Notes: a model not told the origin generated them from the letters alone. Numbered from the stretch's first letter, positions 40,120 to 52,916 are shown. The stretch is DNA of 64,000 bases from Lolium rigidum (GCF_022539505.1 NC_061508.1:267288736-267352735); one strand, 5' to 3'. Numbers and translations are program-made.

Positions 40120-42142
40120 TTCCTTAGTAAGGAGGAGTAGGATGGCGAGGACGAAGAGCCGAAAGATGACGAGAAGGAGCGTATGCCTCGACATAGGCAC
40201 CAAGCAAGCCCCGTCCTTGTAGTACCTGCGCCATGCCACCATAGCGTAGGCGCACGAGGCATCGGGGCAACCGTGCTAGTAGATGGTCCCATCGGCGCGA
40301 TGGACCGGTCATGCACAGTTCGCACCAGGCACAGCGCAACACGCCAACATCGATGGCCCCATTCGAAGCGGTGGCAATGTCTATGGGAGTTGCATAGGGC
40401 TTGGCGGAGGTGGCTAGGTGTACAAACCTAGTATTTAGGGCCAAACGAGGGATATATTTATACGTGCATTTGAAAATGTGGGGAAATTTTCGCGCTCAAA
40501 GAAAACCTCAAAGTAATTGAAATCTCTTTTGACCGATGACTAGGTTTAGGTCAGCGGTGGATTGCGATAGATGTTGAAATGATCTTTGTTGATGTTATAG
40601 TTTTGGGGAGAGTAACTTGAATTCAAATTTGAATGTGAATTAAGATGATCACAAATATTTAAATTTGAATTCGAATTGGAAAGTGAAATCAACTATAAAC
40701 TCAAACTAGACATCACATGTTTGAATTTGAAGATGATAAAAAAATCTAATAGAATACAAGTAATATTACTCAGGAAGGAAAGATGTAGCTTTGTTGATTA
40801 TCACACAACAATACATTGTCTTTACAAAAGAAGATTGCAAAAGAAAATAAAATTACAAATACAAGTACAAGGAAAGCAAAATAAATCCTAAACTAAATCC
40901 TACTAGTCATCATCTTCAACACGTCCTTATAATCTAGATAACCTGCGAAAACAAATAAATAAAAACCAATAAAGGGAAATAATGCTAAGTACCAAGGTTA
41001 AAAATAATGATAAATAAAAGTCTAGATCTTCTCACGGCCGTGCTCATCCAAAAGGGAATGAGCCCGAGGACATTTCCATCTACTAAGCAAATAGGCAGCA
41101 TACGCACACATGCATGCATATGTGTTGTCGAACAAAGGAACCATCACAACATGGTACATAAGCTTTTCTTGCCCACCAGACGGTTGCTATGCAACCGTCG
41201 AAACAGTTATCGCCCAAACCATAGACAACCAAGAGCAATTCACTGTACTTCGAGAACCCTAAACAAGCATCAGGAAATCACTAGAACATCACCAAACCAG
41301 AACCCATGAGAAACAACAAAAACCATGATGACATAGCAGCAACGAGGAGGCAGGCTCAAAACGATGACATATCAGTAGCCAGGAGGCATGCTCAACACAA
41401 GGAGGTGGAGATTCAAAATCACGAGAAGATCATCACCAATAAACACACTTTATTCAGAAGTTGTGAAGAGGTATACCGTCTATCATGGATCAGATCACAT
41501 GGGGTATGAATCTAAAAGTATCATGAGCATCCAAATCCATATATCATATCGAACAGAGTTGTTTGATTCATTTTAAAATCATTTGGTATAAACAAAATCA
41601 AACTAGCAACTCAAATAGTAGTTAGATTAAAGAGCACCAAGTCTTATGTAACAGTGAAATTGCTATGCATCATTACCCAAGTATTCCAGCACAGCATATA
41701 AGAAGTTAAGACTATCACATGAATATCTATAAACCATAAGAGATACCTGGGAGTGTTGAGTTTAAGAAACCATTAGTACTTGGGTTCAAAGCCAAAGGCC
41801 CCTCCTGCTGACGAAGATACTCCCCTGCAGGACGGCAGAGCCCCAACCCGTCGTGGTCGTCGTGGGGGCAGCCATGGGCTAGGGGGCAGGGGGCCGCGGG
41901 CCATAGCCATTCGAGAAGAGAAGAACTTAGTTGTTAGAAACGAGAGAATCAGAGTTGTGTGAAAGATCATACGTGAGAAAGAGGAAGCCCGGGATTCTTT
42001 GGACCCATAAGAATTTATCTACACACTTTTTTGATCAAGCAATGGTAATCAATGAAGTTTACATGTTGTTATACTAAAGATCCAGCCATCCAAAAGCACT
42101 GGAACAACTTGTGCACACACACAAAGATTTCCTAAATGAGGC
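40120..42142. other. No gene supported
   Basis: 40124-40444 has an open minus frame abutting the gap with no family resemblance. A TATA-like TATAAATAT lies only about 10 bp upstream of its first ATG. The rest is AT-rich, with a GC-rich island at 41795-41925. Confidence 0.5.
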
Positions 42143-42330
42143 TGATAACCCACAAGTATAGGGGATCGCAACAGTCTTCGAGGGAAGTAAAACCCAAATT
42201 TATTGATTCGACACAAGGGGAGATAAAGAATACTTATAAGCCTTAACAACTGAGTTGTCAAATCAGCTGCACCTGGAAAAGCACTAGTAACAGGGGTGAT
42301 GTGAAAGCAGCAGTAATATGAGAGCAATAG

Positions 42331-43068
42331 GTGGCATTGGGCTTGGGAGGCCAAAACGTATAAACCAAAGGACTTTTACATGCACTGCTTCAGAGATATA
42401 GAACCTCCAAAATGCCTGATAGCTATCTGGAAAGCAAGGTGCACAATGAAACATAAAGTATTTGCTTGGCTGATGCTCGTGGATAGGATCAACACACGTG
42501 ATATGTTGCGACGCAGACACTACAATATTGGCTCGGCTTTCTCGTGTCTGACTTGCGATTCGGGAGATGATGAAACCAGAAACCACCTGTTCTTCATGTG
42601 TCATTTCAGCGCTGAATGTTGGGCGAAGCCGGGGATGTCTTGGAACACCTCCATGACGCCGGACCCGATGATCACCGATGCTCAAAAGGCATGGAACAAG
42701 CCCTCGTTTACTGAAGTTTTGATCCTAGGAGCATGGAACATATGGAAAATTCGTAACAGGGTATACTTTGATGGGATCAACCCTGACATCCAGACTTGGC
42801 AGAGACAGTTATCTACGGATCTGGACATCTTAAGCTGTAGAGTGAAGGAATATCTCCAGACACCTCTCAAGGAGTTGATTGCTCTCATCAGTAGCTAATT
42901 ATACACACGCCCCTTCTCTCTATATATAAGTTCTAGTTTGGTTGGCTACTCAGCTTTGAAACGCCCCCAGGGGCAAGTCAAAAGTAAATATGTAATCTTC
43001 TTGTAAAAATTTCTTTTAATAAAATTATACAGTAGGAGACTCTCCTGCTGTCAATTCTCAAAAAAAAA
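42331..43068 (+). mobile_element. 5'-truncated LINE with perfect target duplication
   Basis: ATATGAGAGCAATAG (15 bp) flanks both sides (42316-42330 and 43069-43083). The insert ends in an A-run (43060-43068) after TCCTGCTGTCAATTCTC. This is typical target-primed reverse transcription with 5' truncation. Confidence 0.92.
42332..42898 (+). pseudogene. LINE ORF2 C-terminal fragment (zf-RVT)
   Basis: A frame open from the very first bases of the insertion to a TAA at 42898. It reads YKPKDFYMHCFRD, then IWKARCTMKHKVFAWLMLVDRINTRDML and a zinc-binding pattern CLTCDSGDDETRNHLFFMCHFSAECW (C-x2-C...H-x4-C). This is the zf-RVT region that ends plant L1-type ORF2. It has no stop or frameshift, so the copy is young, but it lacks endonuclease and RT. 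Confidence 0.88.
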
Positions 43069-46062
43069 ATATGAGAGCAATAGTAACAGTAACACAGAGG
43101 CAATGGCACCAGAAAATAGTTGATACTACTTCTAATGGCATATAGGACCGAGTGAGTATTTGATGATGAAAGATGGACCGGGGTTCCCAGCTATCTACAC
43201 TAGTGGTAACTCTCCAATAACAAGTGTTGGGTAAACAAATTACAGTTGGGCAATTGATAGGATTGAAATAGCATTAAGACAGAACATCAAGTTTATTAAT
43301 CATGTAGGCATGTTTTCCATATATAGTCATACGTGCTCGCAATGAGAAACTTGCATAACATCTTTTGTCCTACCAGCCGGTGGCGGCCGGGCCTCAAGGG
43401 AATCTACTTGGTAATTAAGGTACTCCTTTTAATAGAGCACCGGAGCAAAGCATTAACACTTGGTGAAAACATGTGATCCTCATATCTAAGCCATCCCCTC
43501 CAGTTATCCCGATTCTGTTGTCACTCGGGGCCTCGGGTTCCGGACATAGACATGTGCAAACAACTTGTAGATACAATCTAAGCAATAATTATAGAGCTCA
43601 AATCTAAGATCACGCCACTCGTGCACTAGTGACAAGCATTAAACACAACAAGATTGCAGCAGCAATAACTTCACAAACTTTATAGATAGACTGATCATAA
43701 TGTAACAATTCATCGGATCCCAACAAACACAACACCGATTACATCAGATGGATCTCAATCATGTAAGGCAACTCATGAGATCATTGTATTGAAGTACATG
43801 GGAGAGAGAGTACCAACTAGCTACTGCTAGAACCCGTAGTCCATGGGGGAACTACTCACGGAGCATGATGGAGGCGGTGGCGTCGATGGAGAAGGCTTCC
43901 GGGGGCACTTCCCCGTCCCGACGGCGTGCCGGAACAGAGATTCTGTCCCCCGAAATGGAGTTTCGCGATGGTGGTGGCGCCCCTGGAGTCTTTCTGGAGT
44001 ATGATTGATTGATATAGGGTTTTCGCGTCGCGAGGAATATATAGGCGAAAGGGCGGCGCGAGGGGGTGCTCGGGGGGCCCACCCCATAGCTGGGCGCGCC
44101 CCCCCCTCTTGGCCGGGCCGCCAGGTGGTGTGGGGCCCCTTTGGCCCCTCTCCGTCTATCCTTCGGTGTTTTGGGTCCGTCTCGGTAAAATAGGAGGTTT
44201 GGCTTTTGTTTCGTCTAATTCCGAGAATATTGCCCGAACAGCTTTTCTGGAACCAAAAACAGCAGAAAACAGGAACTGGCACCTTGACATCTCGTTAATA
44301 GGTTAGTGTCGGAAAATGCATAAAATCATTATAAAGTGTGAGCAAAACATGTAGGTATTGTCATAAAACTAGCATGGAACATCATAAATTATAGATACGT
44401 TGGAGACGTATCAAGCATCCCCAAGCTTAGTTCCTACTCGCCCTCGAGTAGGTAAACGATAAAAAGAATAATTTTTGAAGTGACATGCTACTAACATAAA
44501 TCTTGATCATACTATTGTAAAGCATATGATATGAATGAAGTGACTCAAGGCAATGATCTATAGTTTGCTAACAAATAGATAACATATAGCAAAAACTTTT
44601 CATGAATAGTACTTTCAAGACAAGCATCAAAAAGTCTTGCATAAGAGTTAACTCATAAAGCAATAAATTCTTAATAAGAGGTTTTGAAGCAACACAAATG
44701 AAGATTTAAGTTTCAGCAATTGCTTTCAACTTTCAACATGCATATCTCATGGATAATTGTCAACACAAAGTAATACAATAAGTGCAATAAGCAAGCATGT
44801 AAGAATCAGTGCACAGTTGACACAAGTGTTTGCTTCTAAGATAGAAAGGAGTAGGTAAACTGACTCAACATAAAGTAAAAGAAAGGCCCTTCGCGAGGGA
44901 AGCGAGGATTAAATCATGTGCTAGAGCTTTTTATGTTTTGAAATCATATAGAGAGCATACAAATAAAGTTTTGAGAGGTGTTTGTTGTTGTCAACGAATG
45001 GTAGTGGGCACTCTAACCCCCTTGTCAAACAGACTTTCAAAGAGCGGCTCCCATAAAGGACGTTATCTCTACCAGCAAGATAGATCATCCCTCTTCTCTT
45101 TTGTTTACATGTGTATTTTAGTTTTATTTATAGATGACACTCCTCCCAACCTTTTGCTTTCACAAGCCATGGCTAACCGAATCCTCGGGTGCCTTCCAAC
45201 ATTTCACATACCATGAAGGAGTGTCTATTTGCAAAATTAAGTTGCTTATTGATGAATCGGGGCAAAACATGTGAAGAGAATTATTAGTGAAGGTTAATTA
45301 ATTGGGGCTGGGAACCCCGTTGCCAGCTCTTTTTGCAAAATTATTGGATAAGCGGATGAGCCACTAGTCCATTGGTGAAAGCTGCCCAACAAGATTGAAA
45401 GAAAAAACACCACATACTTCCTCATGAGCTATAAAACATTGACACAAATAAGAGATAATAACTTTTGAATTGTTTAAAGGTAGCACATGAAGTATTTACT
45501 TAGAATGGCAGAAAAATACCACATAGTAGGTAGTTATGGTGGACACAAATGGCATAGGTTTTGGCTCAAGGTTTTGGATGCACGAGAAGCATTCCCTCTC
45601 AGTACAAGGCTTTGGCTAGCAAGATTATGAACCGGTACAGCAAAACTTACATAAGAACATATTGCAAGCATTATAAAACTCTACACTGTCTTCCTTGTTG
45701 CTCAAACACTTTTACCAGAAAAATATCTAGACCTTAGAGAGACCAATCATGCAAACCAAATTTCAACAAGCTCTACGGTAGTTCTCCACTAATAGGTTTA
45801 AACTACATGATGCAAGAGCTTAAACATGATCTACTTGAGAGCTCAAAACAATTGCCAAGTATCAAATTATTCAAGACAATATGAAGCATTTTCTATTTCC
45901 ACCCAAATAACCATAAGTGATGCGGCTTTCAGCTTTCGCCATGAATATTAAAGTAAATTAAGAACACAAGTGTTCAAATGAAAAAGCGGAGCGTGTCTCT
46001 CTCCCACAGAAGGATTGCTAGGATCCGAGTTTATTCAAACAAAAACAAAAATAAAAACACAC

Positions 46063-47663
46063 TGATACGTCTCCGACGTATCGATAATTTCTTATGTTCT
46101 ATGCCATATTATTGATGATACCTACATGTTTTATGCACACTTTATGTCATATTCGTGCATTTTCTGGAACTAACCTATTAACAAGATGCCGAAGTGGCAG
46201 TTCCTGTTTTCTGCTGTTTTTGGTTTCAGAAATCCTAGTAACGAAATATTCTCGTAATTGGACGAAACGAAGACCCAGGGGCCTATTTTTCCACGGAGCT
46301 TCCAGAAGACCGAAGAACATACGAAGTGGGGCCACGAGGTGGCCAAACCACATGGCGGCGCGGCCAAGGGGGGGCCCGCGCCGCCCTGTGGTATGGGCCC
46401 CTCGTCTGGCCCCCGACTCTTCCCTTCCGCCTACTTAAAGCCTCCGTCGCGAAACCCCTGAGGCGAAAAACCACGATACGGAAAACCTTACTGAGACGCC
46501 GCCGCCGCCGATCCCATCTCGGGGGATTCGGAGATCTCCTCCGGCACCCTGCCGGAGAGGGGATTCATCTCCCGGAGGACTCTACACCGCCATGGTCGCC
46601 TCCGGAGTGATGAGTGAGTAGTTCACCCCCGGACTATGGGTCCATAGCAGTAGCTAGATGGTTGTCTTCTCCTCATTGTGCTTCATTGTTGGATCTTGTG
46701 AGCTGCCTAACATGATCAAGATCATCTATCTATAATTCTATATGTTGTGTTTGTCGGGATCGATGGATAGAGAATACCATGTCATGTTAATTATCAAGTT
46801 ATTATACATGTGTTGTTTATGATCTTGCATGCTCTCCGTTTCTAGTAGAGGCTCTGGCCAAGTTTTTACTTTTAACTCCAAGAGGGAGTACTTATGCTCG
46901 ATAGTGGGTTCATGCCTGCATTGACACCGGGACAGTGACAGAAAGTTCTAAGGTTGTGTTGTGCTGTTGCCACTAGGGATAAAACATTGGCGCTATGTCC
47001 GAGGATGTAGTTGTTGATTACATTACGCACCATACTTAATGCAATTGTCTCGTTGCTTTGCAACTTAATACCGGAGGGGGTTCGGACGATAACCTCGAAG
47101 GTGGACTTTTTAGGCATAGATGCAGTTGGATGGCGGTCTATGTACTTTGTCGTAATGCCCAATTAAATCTCACTATACTTATCATGTCATGTATGTGCAT
47201 TGTTATGCCCTCTCTATTTGTCAATTGCCCGACCGTAATTTGTTCACCCAACATGCTTTTATCTTATGGGAGAGACACCTCTAGTGAACTGTGGACCCCG
47301 GTCCATTCTTTTAATACTGAAATACAAATCTGCTGCAATACTTGTTTTACTATTTTCTCTCGCAAACAATCATCTTCCACACAATACGGTTAATCCTTTG
47401 TTACAGCAAGCCGGTGAGATTGACAACCTCACTCGTTTCGTTGGGGCAAAGTACTTTGGTTGTGTTGTGCAGGTTCCACGTTGGCGCCGGAATCTCCGGT
47501 GTTGCGCCGCACTACATCCCGCCGCCATCAACCTTGAACGTGCTTCTTGGCTCCTCCTCGGTTCGATAAACCTTGGTTTCTTTCTCGAGGGAAAACTTGC
47601 TGCTGTGCGCATCATACCTTCCTCTTGGGGTTGCCCAACGAACGTGTGAAATACACGCCATCA
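46063..47663 (+). repeat. 5' LTR of element B
   Basis: Starts TGATACGTCTCCGACG. The first 733 bp match 51212-51944 with roughly ten or more small differences. The terminus (GCCATCA) is inferred from the primer-site position and the matching LTR of D. Confidence 0.8.
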
Positions 47664-47674
47664 AGCTCTTTTTC

Positions 47675-47775
47675 TGGCGCCGTTGCCGGGGAACTGAAGA
47701 AAAGTTACACGACAAAGATTTCTAACTCCCACGTCAACTACACGCCAGCTCTTTTTCTGGCGCCGTTGCCGGGGA
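47675..47775 (+). other. Duplicated tRNA-Asp primer binding sites
   Basis: TGGCGCCGTTGCCGGGGA, complementary to the 3' end of plant tRNA-Asp, occurs twice, at 47675-47692 and 47758-47775. Each copy is preceded by AGCTCTTTTTC and a TACACGCCA block, so about 83 bp was tandemly duplicated. Confidence 0.85.
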
Positions 47776-47983
47776 GATCAAGACACGCTGCAAGGGGAGT
47801 CTCCACTTCTCAATCTCTTTACTTTGTTTTTGTCTTGCTTTATTTTATTTACTACTTTGTTTGCTGTACTTATATCAAAACACAAAAAAATTAGTTGCTA
47901 GCTTTACTTTATTTACTGTCTTGCACTCTATATCAAAAACACAAAAAAAATTAGTTACTTGCATTTACTTTACTTACTTCATC

Positions 47984-48628
47984 ATGTTTCCTTTTAATTT
48001 TACCACAAAGAACATACCGGTAGGACAAGGGTCTATAATTGGGAGGAACAATATAGAAGAATTTTTCACCCATGTTAGTACCGTTGAAAATTTTGAAGAT
48101 AGACACTTGGTAGACCTTGCTCCCACTTATGAAATTGCTGCTGCTGCTTTAGTTCGCTTGTTGGAAACTAAATTTGTTAATCTAAATCCTATAATCCAAC
48201 ACATGTTTCTCACACTTGGTGATTTGGAAGAGGGGGAAAAGAAAGATTTTGTTTTAGAAACCCTTCTTAGAGAATTTGGTGGTCTAGCAAGAGAGGCTAG
48301 AAAGGTCTTCGCTAAATTTAATATGCTTGGTTCTCATACTAATTTTGTTAGCCTCCTTGAAAAAATGGACATGGATAGAATAAGGTACACTAATAACGCT
48401 AATGATGGTGGGGAGATCAAAGCACCAATACCATGTAAACTCCTAGCTATGAATGATGCACTAGAACATAACTATGTTTGGCTTGTTCCTGAAAATTTGT
48501 TTGATGAGAGTAGCAAGCCCAAGACTAATGAAAAGGGAGACGCTGAAACTTATGTATCCAATATACTATGCATGGTTGAGAAAACTCCAAACCCCGCTGT
48601 AGGTGCACCACCCTTCGATAACACTTGA
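47984..48628 (+). CDS. Gag-like protein of non-autonomous Gypsy element B
   Basis: A 214-aa frame beginning MFPFNFTTKN and ending at TGA 48628. It is helical and charged (EEGEKKDFVLETLLREFGG), with no zinc knuckle and no enzymatic motif. The homologous frame in D (58193-58836) is frameshifted, so the shared protein is a family feature and not a chance ORF. I infer a gag-related structural or packaging protein from its place directly after the primer site; sequence alone does not prove it. An upstream in-frame start exists (47861), but ATG 47984 matches the D start. Confidence 0.6.
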   Translation: MFPFNFTTKNIPVGQGSIIGRNNIEEFFTHVSTVENFEDRHLVDLAPTYEIAAAALVRLLETKFVNLNPIIQHMFLTLGDLEEGEKKDFVLETLLREFGGLAREARKVFAKFNMLGSHTNFVSLLEKMDMDRIRYTNNANDGGEIKAPIPCKLLAMNDALEHNYVWLVPENLFDESSKPKTNEKGDAETYVSNILCMVEKTPNPAVGAPPFDNT

Positions 48629-51196
48629 GAAACACTTTCTGCGCCTAGCTGAAAGGCGTTAAAGAAAAGCGCTTATGGGAGACAACCCATGTTTTTACTC
48701 CAGTATTTTTGTTTTATATTTGTGTCTTGGAAGTTGTTTACTACTGTAGCAACCTCTCCTTATCTTAGTTTTATGTTTTGTTGTGCCAAGTAAAGTCTTT
48801 GATAGAAAAGTAAGTACTAGATTTGGATTATCATGCAGTTCCGCATTTCTTTGCTGTCACGAATCTGGGTCTATCTCCTCGTAGGTAGCTCAGAAAATTA
48901 CGCCAATTTACGAGCATGATCCTCAGATATGTACGCAACTTTCATTCAATTTGAGCATTTTCGTTTGAGCAAGTCTGGTGGCCTAATAAAATCCATCTTT
49001 ACGGACTGTTCTGTTTTGACAGATTCTGTCTTTTATTTCGCATTGCCTCTTTTGCTATGTTGGATGAATTTCTTTGATCCATTAATATCCAGTAGCTTTA
49101 TGCAATGTCCAGAAGTGTTAAGAATGATTGTGTCACCTCTGAACATGTGAATTTTTATTATGCACTAACCCTCTAATGAGTTGTTTCGAGTTTGGTGTGG
49201 AGGAAGTTTTCAAGGATCAAGAGAGGAGTATGATGCAATATGATCAAGGAGAGTGAAAGCTCTAAGCTTGGGGATGCCCCGGTGGTTCACCCCGCATATA
49301 TTAAGAAGACTCAAGCGTTTAAGCTTGGGGATGCCCAAGGCATCCCCTTCTTCATCAACAACATTATCAGGTTCCTCCCCCGAAACTATATTTTTATTCG
49401 GCCACATCTTATGCACTTTGCTTGGAGCGTCGGTTTGTTTTTGTTTTTTGTTTTGTTTGAATAAAATGGATCCTAGCATTCACTTTATGGGAGAGAGACA
49501 CGCTCCGCTGTAGCATATGGACAAATATGTCCTTAGGCTCTACTCATAGTATTCATGGCGAAGTTTCTTCTTCGTTAAATTGTTATATGGTTGGAATTGG
49601 AAAATGCTACATGTAGTAATTCTAAAATGTCTTGGATAATTTGATACTTGGAAATTGTTGTGCTCATGTTTAAGCTCTTGCATCATATACTTTGCACCCA
49701 TTAATGAAGAAATACTTAGAGCTTGCTAATTTGGTTTGCATATTTGGTTTCTCTAGAGTCTAGATAACATCTAGTATTGAGTTTTGAACAACAAGGAAGA
49801 CGGTATGGAGTCTTATAATGTTTACCATATGTCTTTTATGTGAGTTTTGCTGTACCGTTCATCCTTGTGTTTGTTTCAAATAACCTTGCTAGCCTAAACC
49901 TTGTATCGAGAGGGAATACTTCTCATGCATCCAAAACACTTGAGCCAACCACTATGCCATTTGTGTCCACCATACCTACCTACTACATGGTATTTATCCG
50001 CCATTCCAAAGTAAATTGCTTGAGTGCTACCTTTAAAACTCCATCATTCACCTTTGCAATATATAGCTCATGGGACAAATAGCTTAAAAACTATTGTGGT
50101 ATTGAATATGTACTTATGCACTTTATCTCTTATTAAGTTGCTTGTTGAGCGATAACCATGTTTCGGGGGACGCCATCAACTATTCTTTGTTGGATATGAT
50201 GTGAGTTGCTATGCATGTCCGTCTTGTCTGAAGCAAGAGAGATCTACCACCTTCATGGTTGGAGCATGCATATTGTTAGAGAAGAACTTTGGGCCGCTAA
50301 CTAAAGCCATGATTCATGGTGGAAGTTTCAGTTTGGACATATATCCTCAATCTCATATGAGAATAATAATTGTTGCCACATGCTTATGCATTAAAGAGGA
50401 GTCCATTATCTCGTTGTCCATGTTGTCCCGTATGGATGTCTAAGTTGAGAATAATCAAAAGCGAGAAATCCAAAATGCGAGCTTTCTCCTTAGACCTTTG
50501 TACAGGCGGCATGGAGGTACCCCATTGTGACACTTGGTCAAAACATGTGCATTGCAAAGATCCGGTAGTCCAAGTTAATTAGGACAAGGTGCGGGCACTA
50601 TTAGTATACTATGCATGAGACTTGCAACTTGTAAGATATAATGTACATAACTCATATGCTTTACTACTACCGTTGACAAAATTGTTTCATGTTTTCAAAA
50701 TAAAAGCTCTAGCACAAATATAGCAATCGATGCTTTCCTCTTTGAAGGACCATTCTTTTTACTTTTATGTTGAGTCAGCTCACCTATTTCTCTCCACCTC
50801 AAGAAGCAAACACTTGTGTGAACTGTGCATTGATTCCTACATACTTGCATATTGTACTTGTTATATTACTCTATGTTGACAATTATCCATGAGATATACA
50901 TGTTACAAGTTGAAAGCAACCGCTGAAACTTAATCTTCCTTTGTGTTGCTTCAATGCCTTTACTTTGATTTATTGCTTTATGAGTTAACTCTTATGCAAG
51001 ACTTATTGATGCTTGTCTTGAAGTACTATTCATGAAAGTCTTTGCTATATGATTCACTTGTTTACTCATGTCATCACCATTGTTTTGATCGCTGCATTCA
51101 CTACATATGTTTACAAATAGTATGATCAAGGTTATGATGGCATATCACTTCGAAATTATCTTTGTTATCGTTTTACCTCGCCGGACGAGCGTAACT

Positions 51197-51210
51197 AAGC
51201 TTGGGGATGC
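51197..51210 (+). other. Polypurine tract of element B
   Basis: AAGCTTGGGGATGC ends one base before the 3' LTR (51212). The same motif also occurs internally near 49264 and 49321. Confidence 0.7.
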
Positions 51211-51211
51211 T

Positions 51212-51944
51212 TGATACGTCTCCGACGTATCGATAATTTCTTATGTTCTATGCCATATTATTGATGATACCTACATGTTTTATGCACACTTTATGTCATA
51301 TTCGTGCATTTTCTCGGAACTAACCTATTAACAAGATGCCGAAGTGCCGCTTCTCGTTTTCTGCTGTTTTTGGTTTCGAAATCCTAGTAACGAAATATTC
51401 TCGGAATTGGACGAAACGAAGACCCAGGGGCCTATTTTTCCACGGAGCTTCCAGAAGACCGAAGAACATACGAAGTGGGGCCACGAGGTGGCCAAACCAC
51501 ATGGCGGCGCGGCCAAGGGGGGCCGCGCCGCCCTGTGGTCTGGGCCCCTCGTCTGGCCCCCGACTCTGCCCTTCCGCCTACTTAAAGCCTCCGTCGCGAA
51601 ACCCCTGAGGCGAAAAACCACGATACGGAAAACCTTACTGAGACGCCGCCGCCGCCGATCCCATCTCGGGGGATTCTGAGATCTCCTCCGGCACCCTGCC
51701 GGAGAGGGGATTCATCTCCCGGAGGACTCTACACCGCCATGGTCGCCTCCGGAGTGATGAGTGAGTAGTTCACCCCCTGGACTATGGGTCCATAGCAGTA
51801 GCTAGATGGTTGTCTTCTCCTCATTGTGCTTCATTGTTGGATCTTGTGAGCTGCCTAACATGATCAAGATCATCTATCCGTAATTCTATATGTTGTGTTT
51901 GTCGGGATCCGATGGATAGAGAATACCATTTCATGTTAATATCA
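51212..51944 (+). repeat. 3' LTR of element B, truncated by gap
   Basis: Corresponds to 46063-46795 of the 5' LTR. The rest falls in the N gap, so the right target duplication cannot be seen. Confidence 0.88.
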
Positions 51945-52044
51945 NNNNNNNNNNNNNNNNNNNNNNNNNNNNNNNNNNNNNNNNNNNNNNNNNNNNNNNN
52001 NNNNNNNNNNNNNNNNNNNNNNNNNNNNNNNNNNNNNNNNNNNN
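51945..52044. other. Assembly gap (100 N)
   Basis: Exactly 100 N inside the 3' LTR of B. The next base belongs to another element (C), so several kilobases are probably missing: the end of B, the rest of A, the start of C and the 3' half of D. Confidence 1.
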
Positions 52045-52082
52045 AGGCCCACTTGGGATGCCTATGTCGGTCCACGATCTAA

Positions 52083-52916
52083 CCCCATGGTTCGAGTACA
52101 AAATTTATAATAAAGCTTGTCAACTTGCCATTCGGTGATTTTTGTGCAGCAATCGAAGTGCCGCAATGGGGATCATGCGAGAAGATAAAGGGATCGCCGC
52201 AAGAGCTCTTGGACCTCTTCAAGATGATTTGTCATGGAAGAAGCTTCTCTGAGGATGATGGTAAAATCAGTAGTATTCATTTCCCAGCTATTCGTTACTT
52301 CGCTTATTTCATTACCAAGTGCGTTCTAGCGAGAAAGAATGGAGGTAAAGTAACTATCCCGGATCTAGCCTTTCTAGCTGCTGCATTACAAGGTAATAGG
52401 ACTTATAACTTGGGAGCTTTGATAGCCAACAGACTTGCCATTAACCGTGAGAAGGGAGGAATTTGTGGGGGTCTCATCGCCTCTCGCTTATTAGCTATGC
52501 ATAATGTAGGACCCCACCATCTTGATATTCCGCTCCCCATGGAGAAACTTGACATAGCTTCCATGATTAAGCATGAATTTCTTTCTAATTCATCTAATTT
52601 AGGGAACCTGTCTTATAGAATAACATTTTACAGGAAATCTTGGACAAGGACTAAGAAAGTTGAAAAATTAGTAGGATTGCCTGCACCTTCTCTGTTTAAC
52701 CTTGATTTCAGGGAGGATTGGTCAGTCACGGAAAGTGCGGTTAATGCATACATCGAGGGAGGAAGCCATCGTGCACGAGACAACACGGATGAGGTCGAGG
52801 AACACCTTGACTCGTCGTCGGATGCGGCAAGCTCTTCGCATCAACACATTGGGCATGAGGAGCCTCCACGTTTTTCTTACTGCATCGGTACCTTATTACG
52901 ACTACTCCATGTATGA
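52083..52916 (+). CDS. Retroelement ORF of element C, 5'-incomplete
   Basis: Open from 52083 to a stop at 52916. The true start is unclear, since an in-frame TAA lies at 52080-52082 and the sequence is cut by the gap. It contains GSPQELLDLFKMICHGRSF, then IHFPAIRYFAYFITKCVLAR, PDLAFLAAALQG, and an acidic Ser-rich tail (DNTDEVEEHLDSSSDAASS). It resembles the ORF1-like proteins of Athila-type plant Gypsy elements in position and character, but the assignment is tentative. It is unrelated in sequence to the gag-like protein of B and D. No RT or integrase follows. Confidence 0.6.
   Translation, partial: PHGSSTKFIIKLVNLPFGDFCAAIEVPQWGSCEKIKGSPQELLDLFKMICHGRSFSEDDGKISSIHFPAIRYFAYFITKCVLARKNGGKVTIPDLAFLAAALQGNRTYNLGALIANRLAINREKGGICGGLIASRLLAMHNVGPHHLDIPLPMEKLDIASMIKHEFLSNSSNLGNLSYRITFYRKSWTRTKKVEKLVGLPAPSLFNLDFREDWSVTESAVNAYIEGGSHRARDNTDEVEEHLDSSSDAASSSHQHIGHEEPPRFSYCIGTLLRLLHV

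Larger units (their letters stand above)
42143..44413 (-). repeat. 3' LTR of element A (contains a LINE insertion)
   Basis: 2271 bp including a 738-bp LINE and a 15-bp target duplication, so the LTR proper is about 1.5 kb. Its end (GATCCCCTATACTTGTGGGT) matches the LTR end of element C. Confidence 0.8.
42143..46062 (-). mobile_element. Gypsy element A, 3' LTR and 3' internal part
   Basis: The minus-strand LTR starts TGATACGTCTCCAACG at 44413 and ends CTTGTGGGTTATCA at 42143. Polypurine motif AAGCTTGGGGATGC lies just upstream (44414-44429). Internal sequence 44430-46062 is homologous to the 3' interiors of B and D but diverged. It is cut at 46062 by insertion of element B, and its 5' half is not seen. 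No coding frames are recognisable. Confidence 0.82.
46063..51944 (+). mobile_element. Gypsy element B, non-autonomous, nested in A
   Basis: 5' LTR 46063-47663, tRNA-Asp primer site, one short gag-like frame, about 2.6 kb without coding, polypurine tract, and a 3' LTR from 51212 cut by the N gap. CACAC precedes the 5' LTR as the candidate target site. No protease, RT or integrase is present. The internal sequence is shared with D and the 3' part with A. Confidence 0.88.

Noticed and set aside
39982..40325. Open frames spanning the first N run
   Set aside because: They exist only because N codons contain no stops.
40124..40444. 106-codon minus frame with a nearby TATAAATAT
   Set aside because: The TATA-like box is only about 10 bp from the ATG, the frame ends in the gap, and no homology is recognised.
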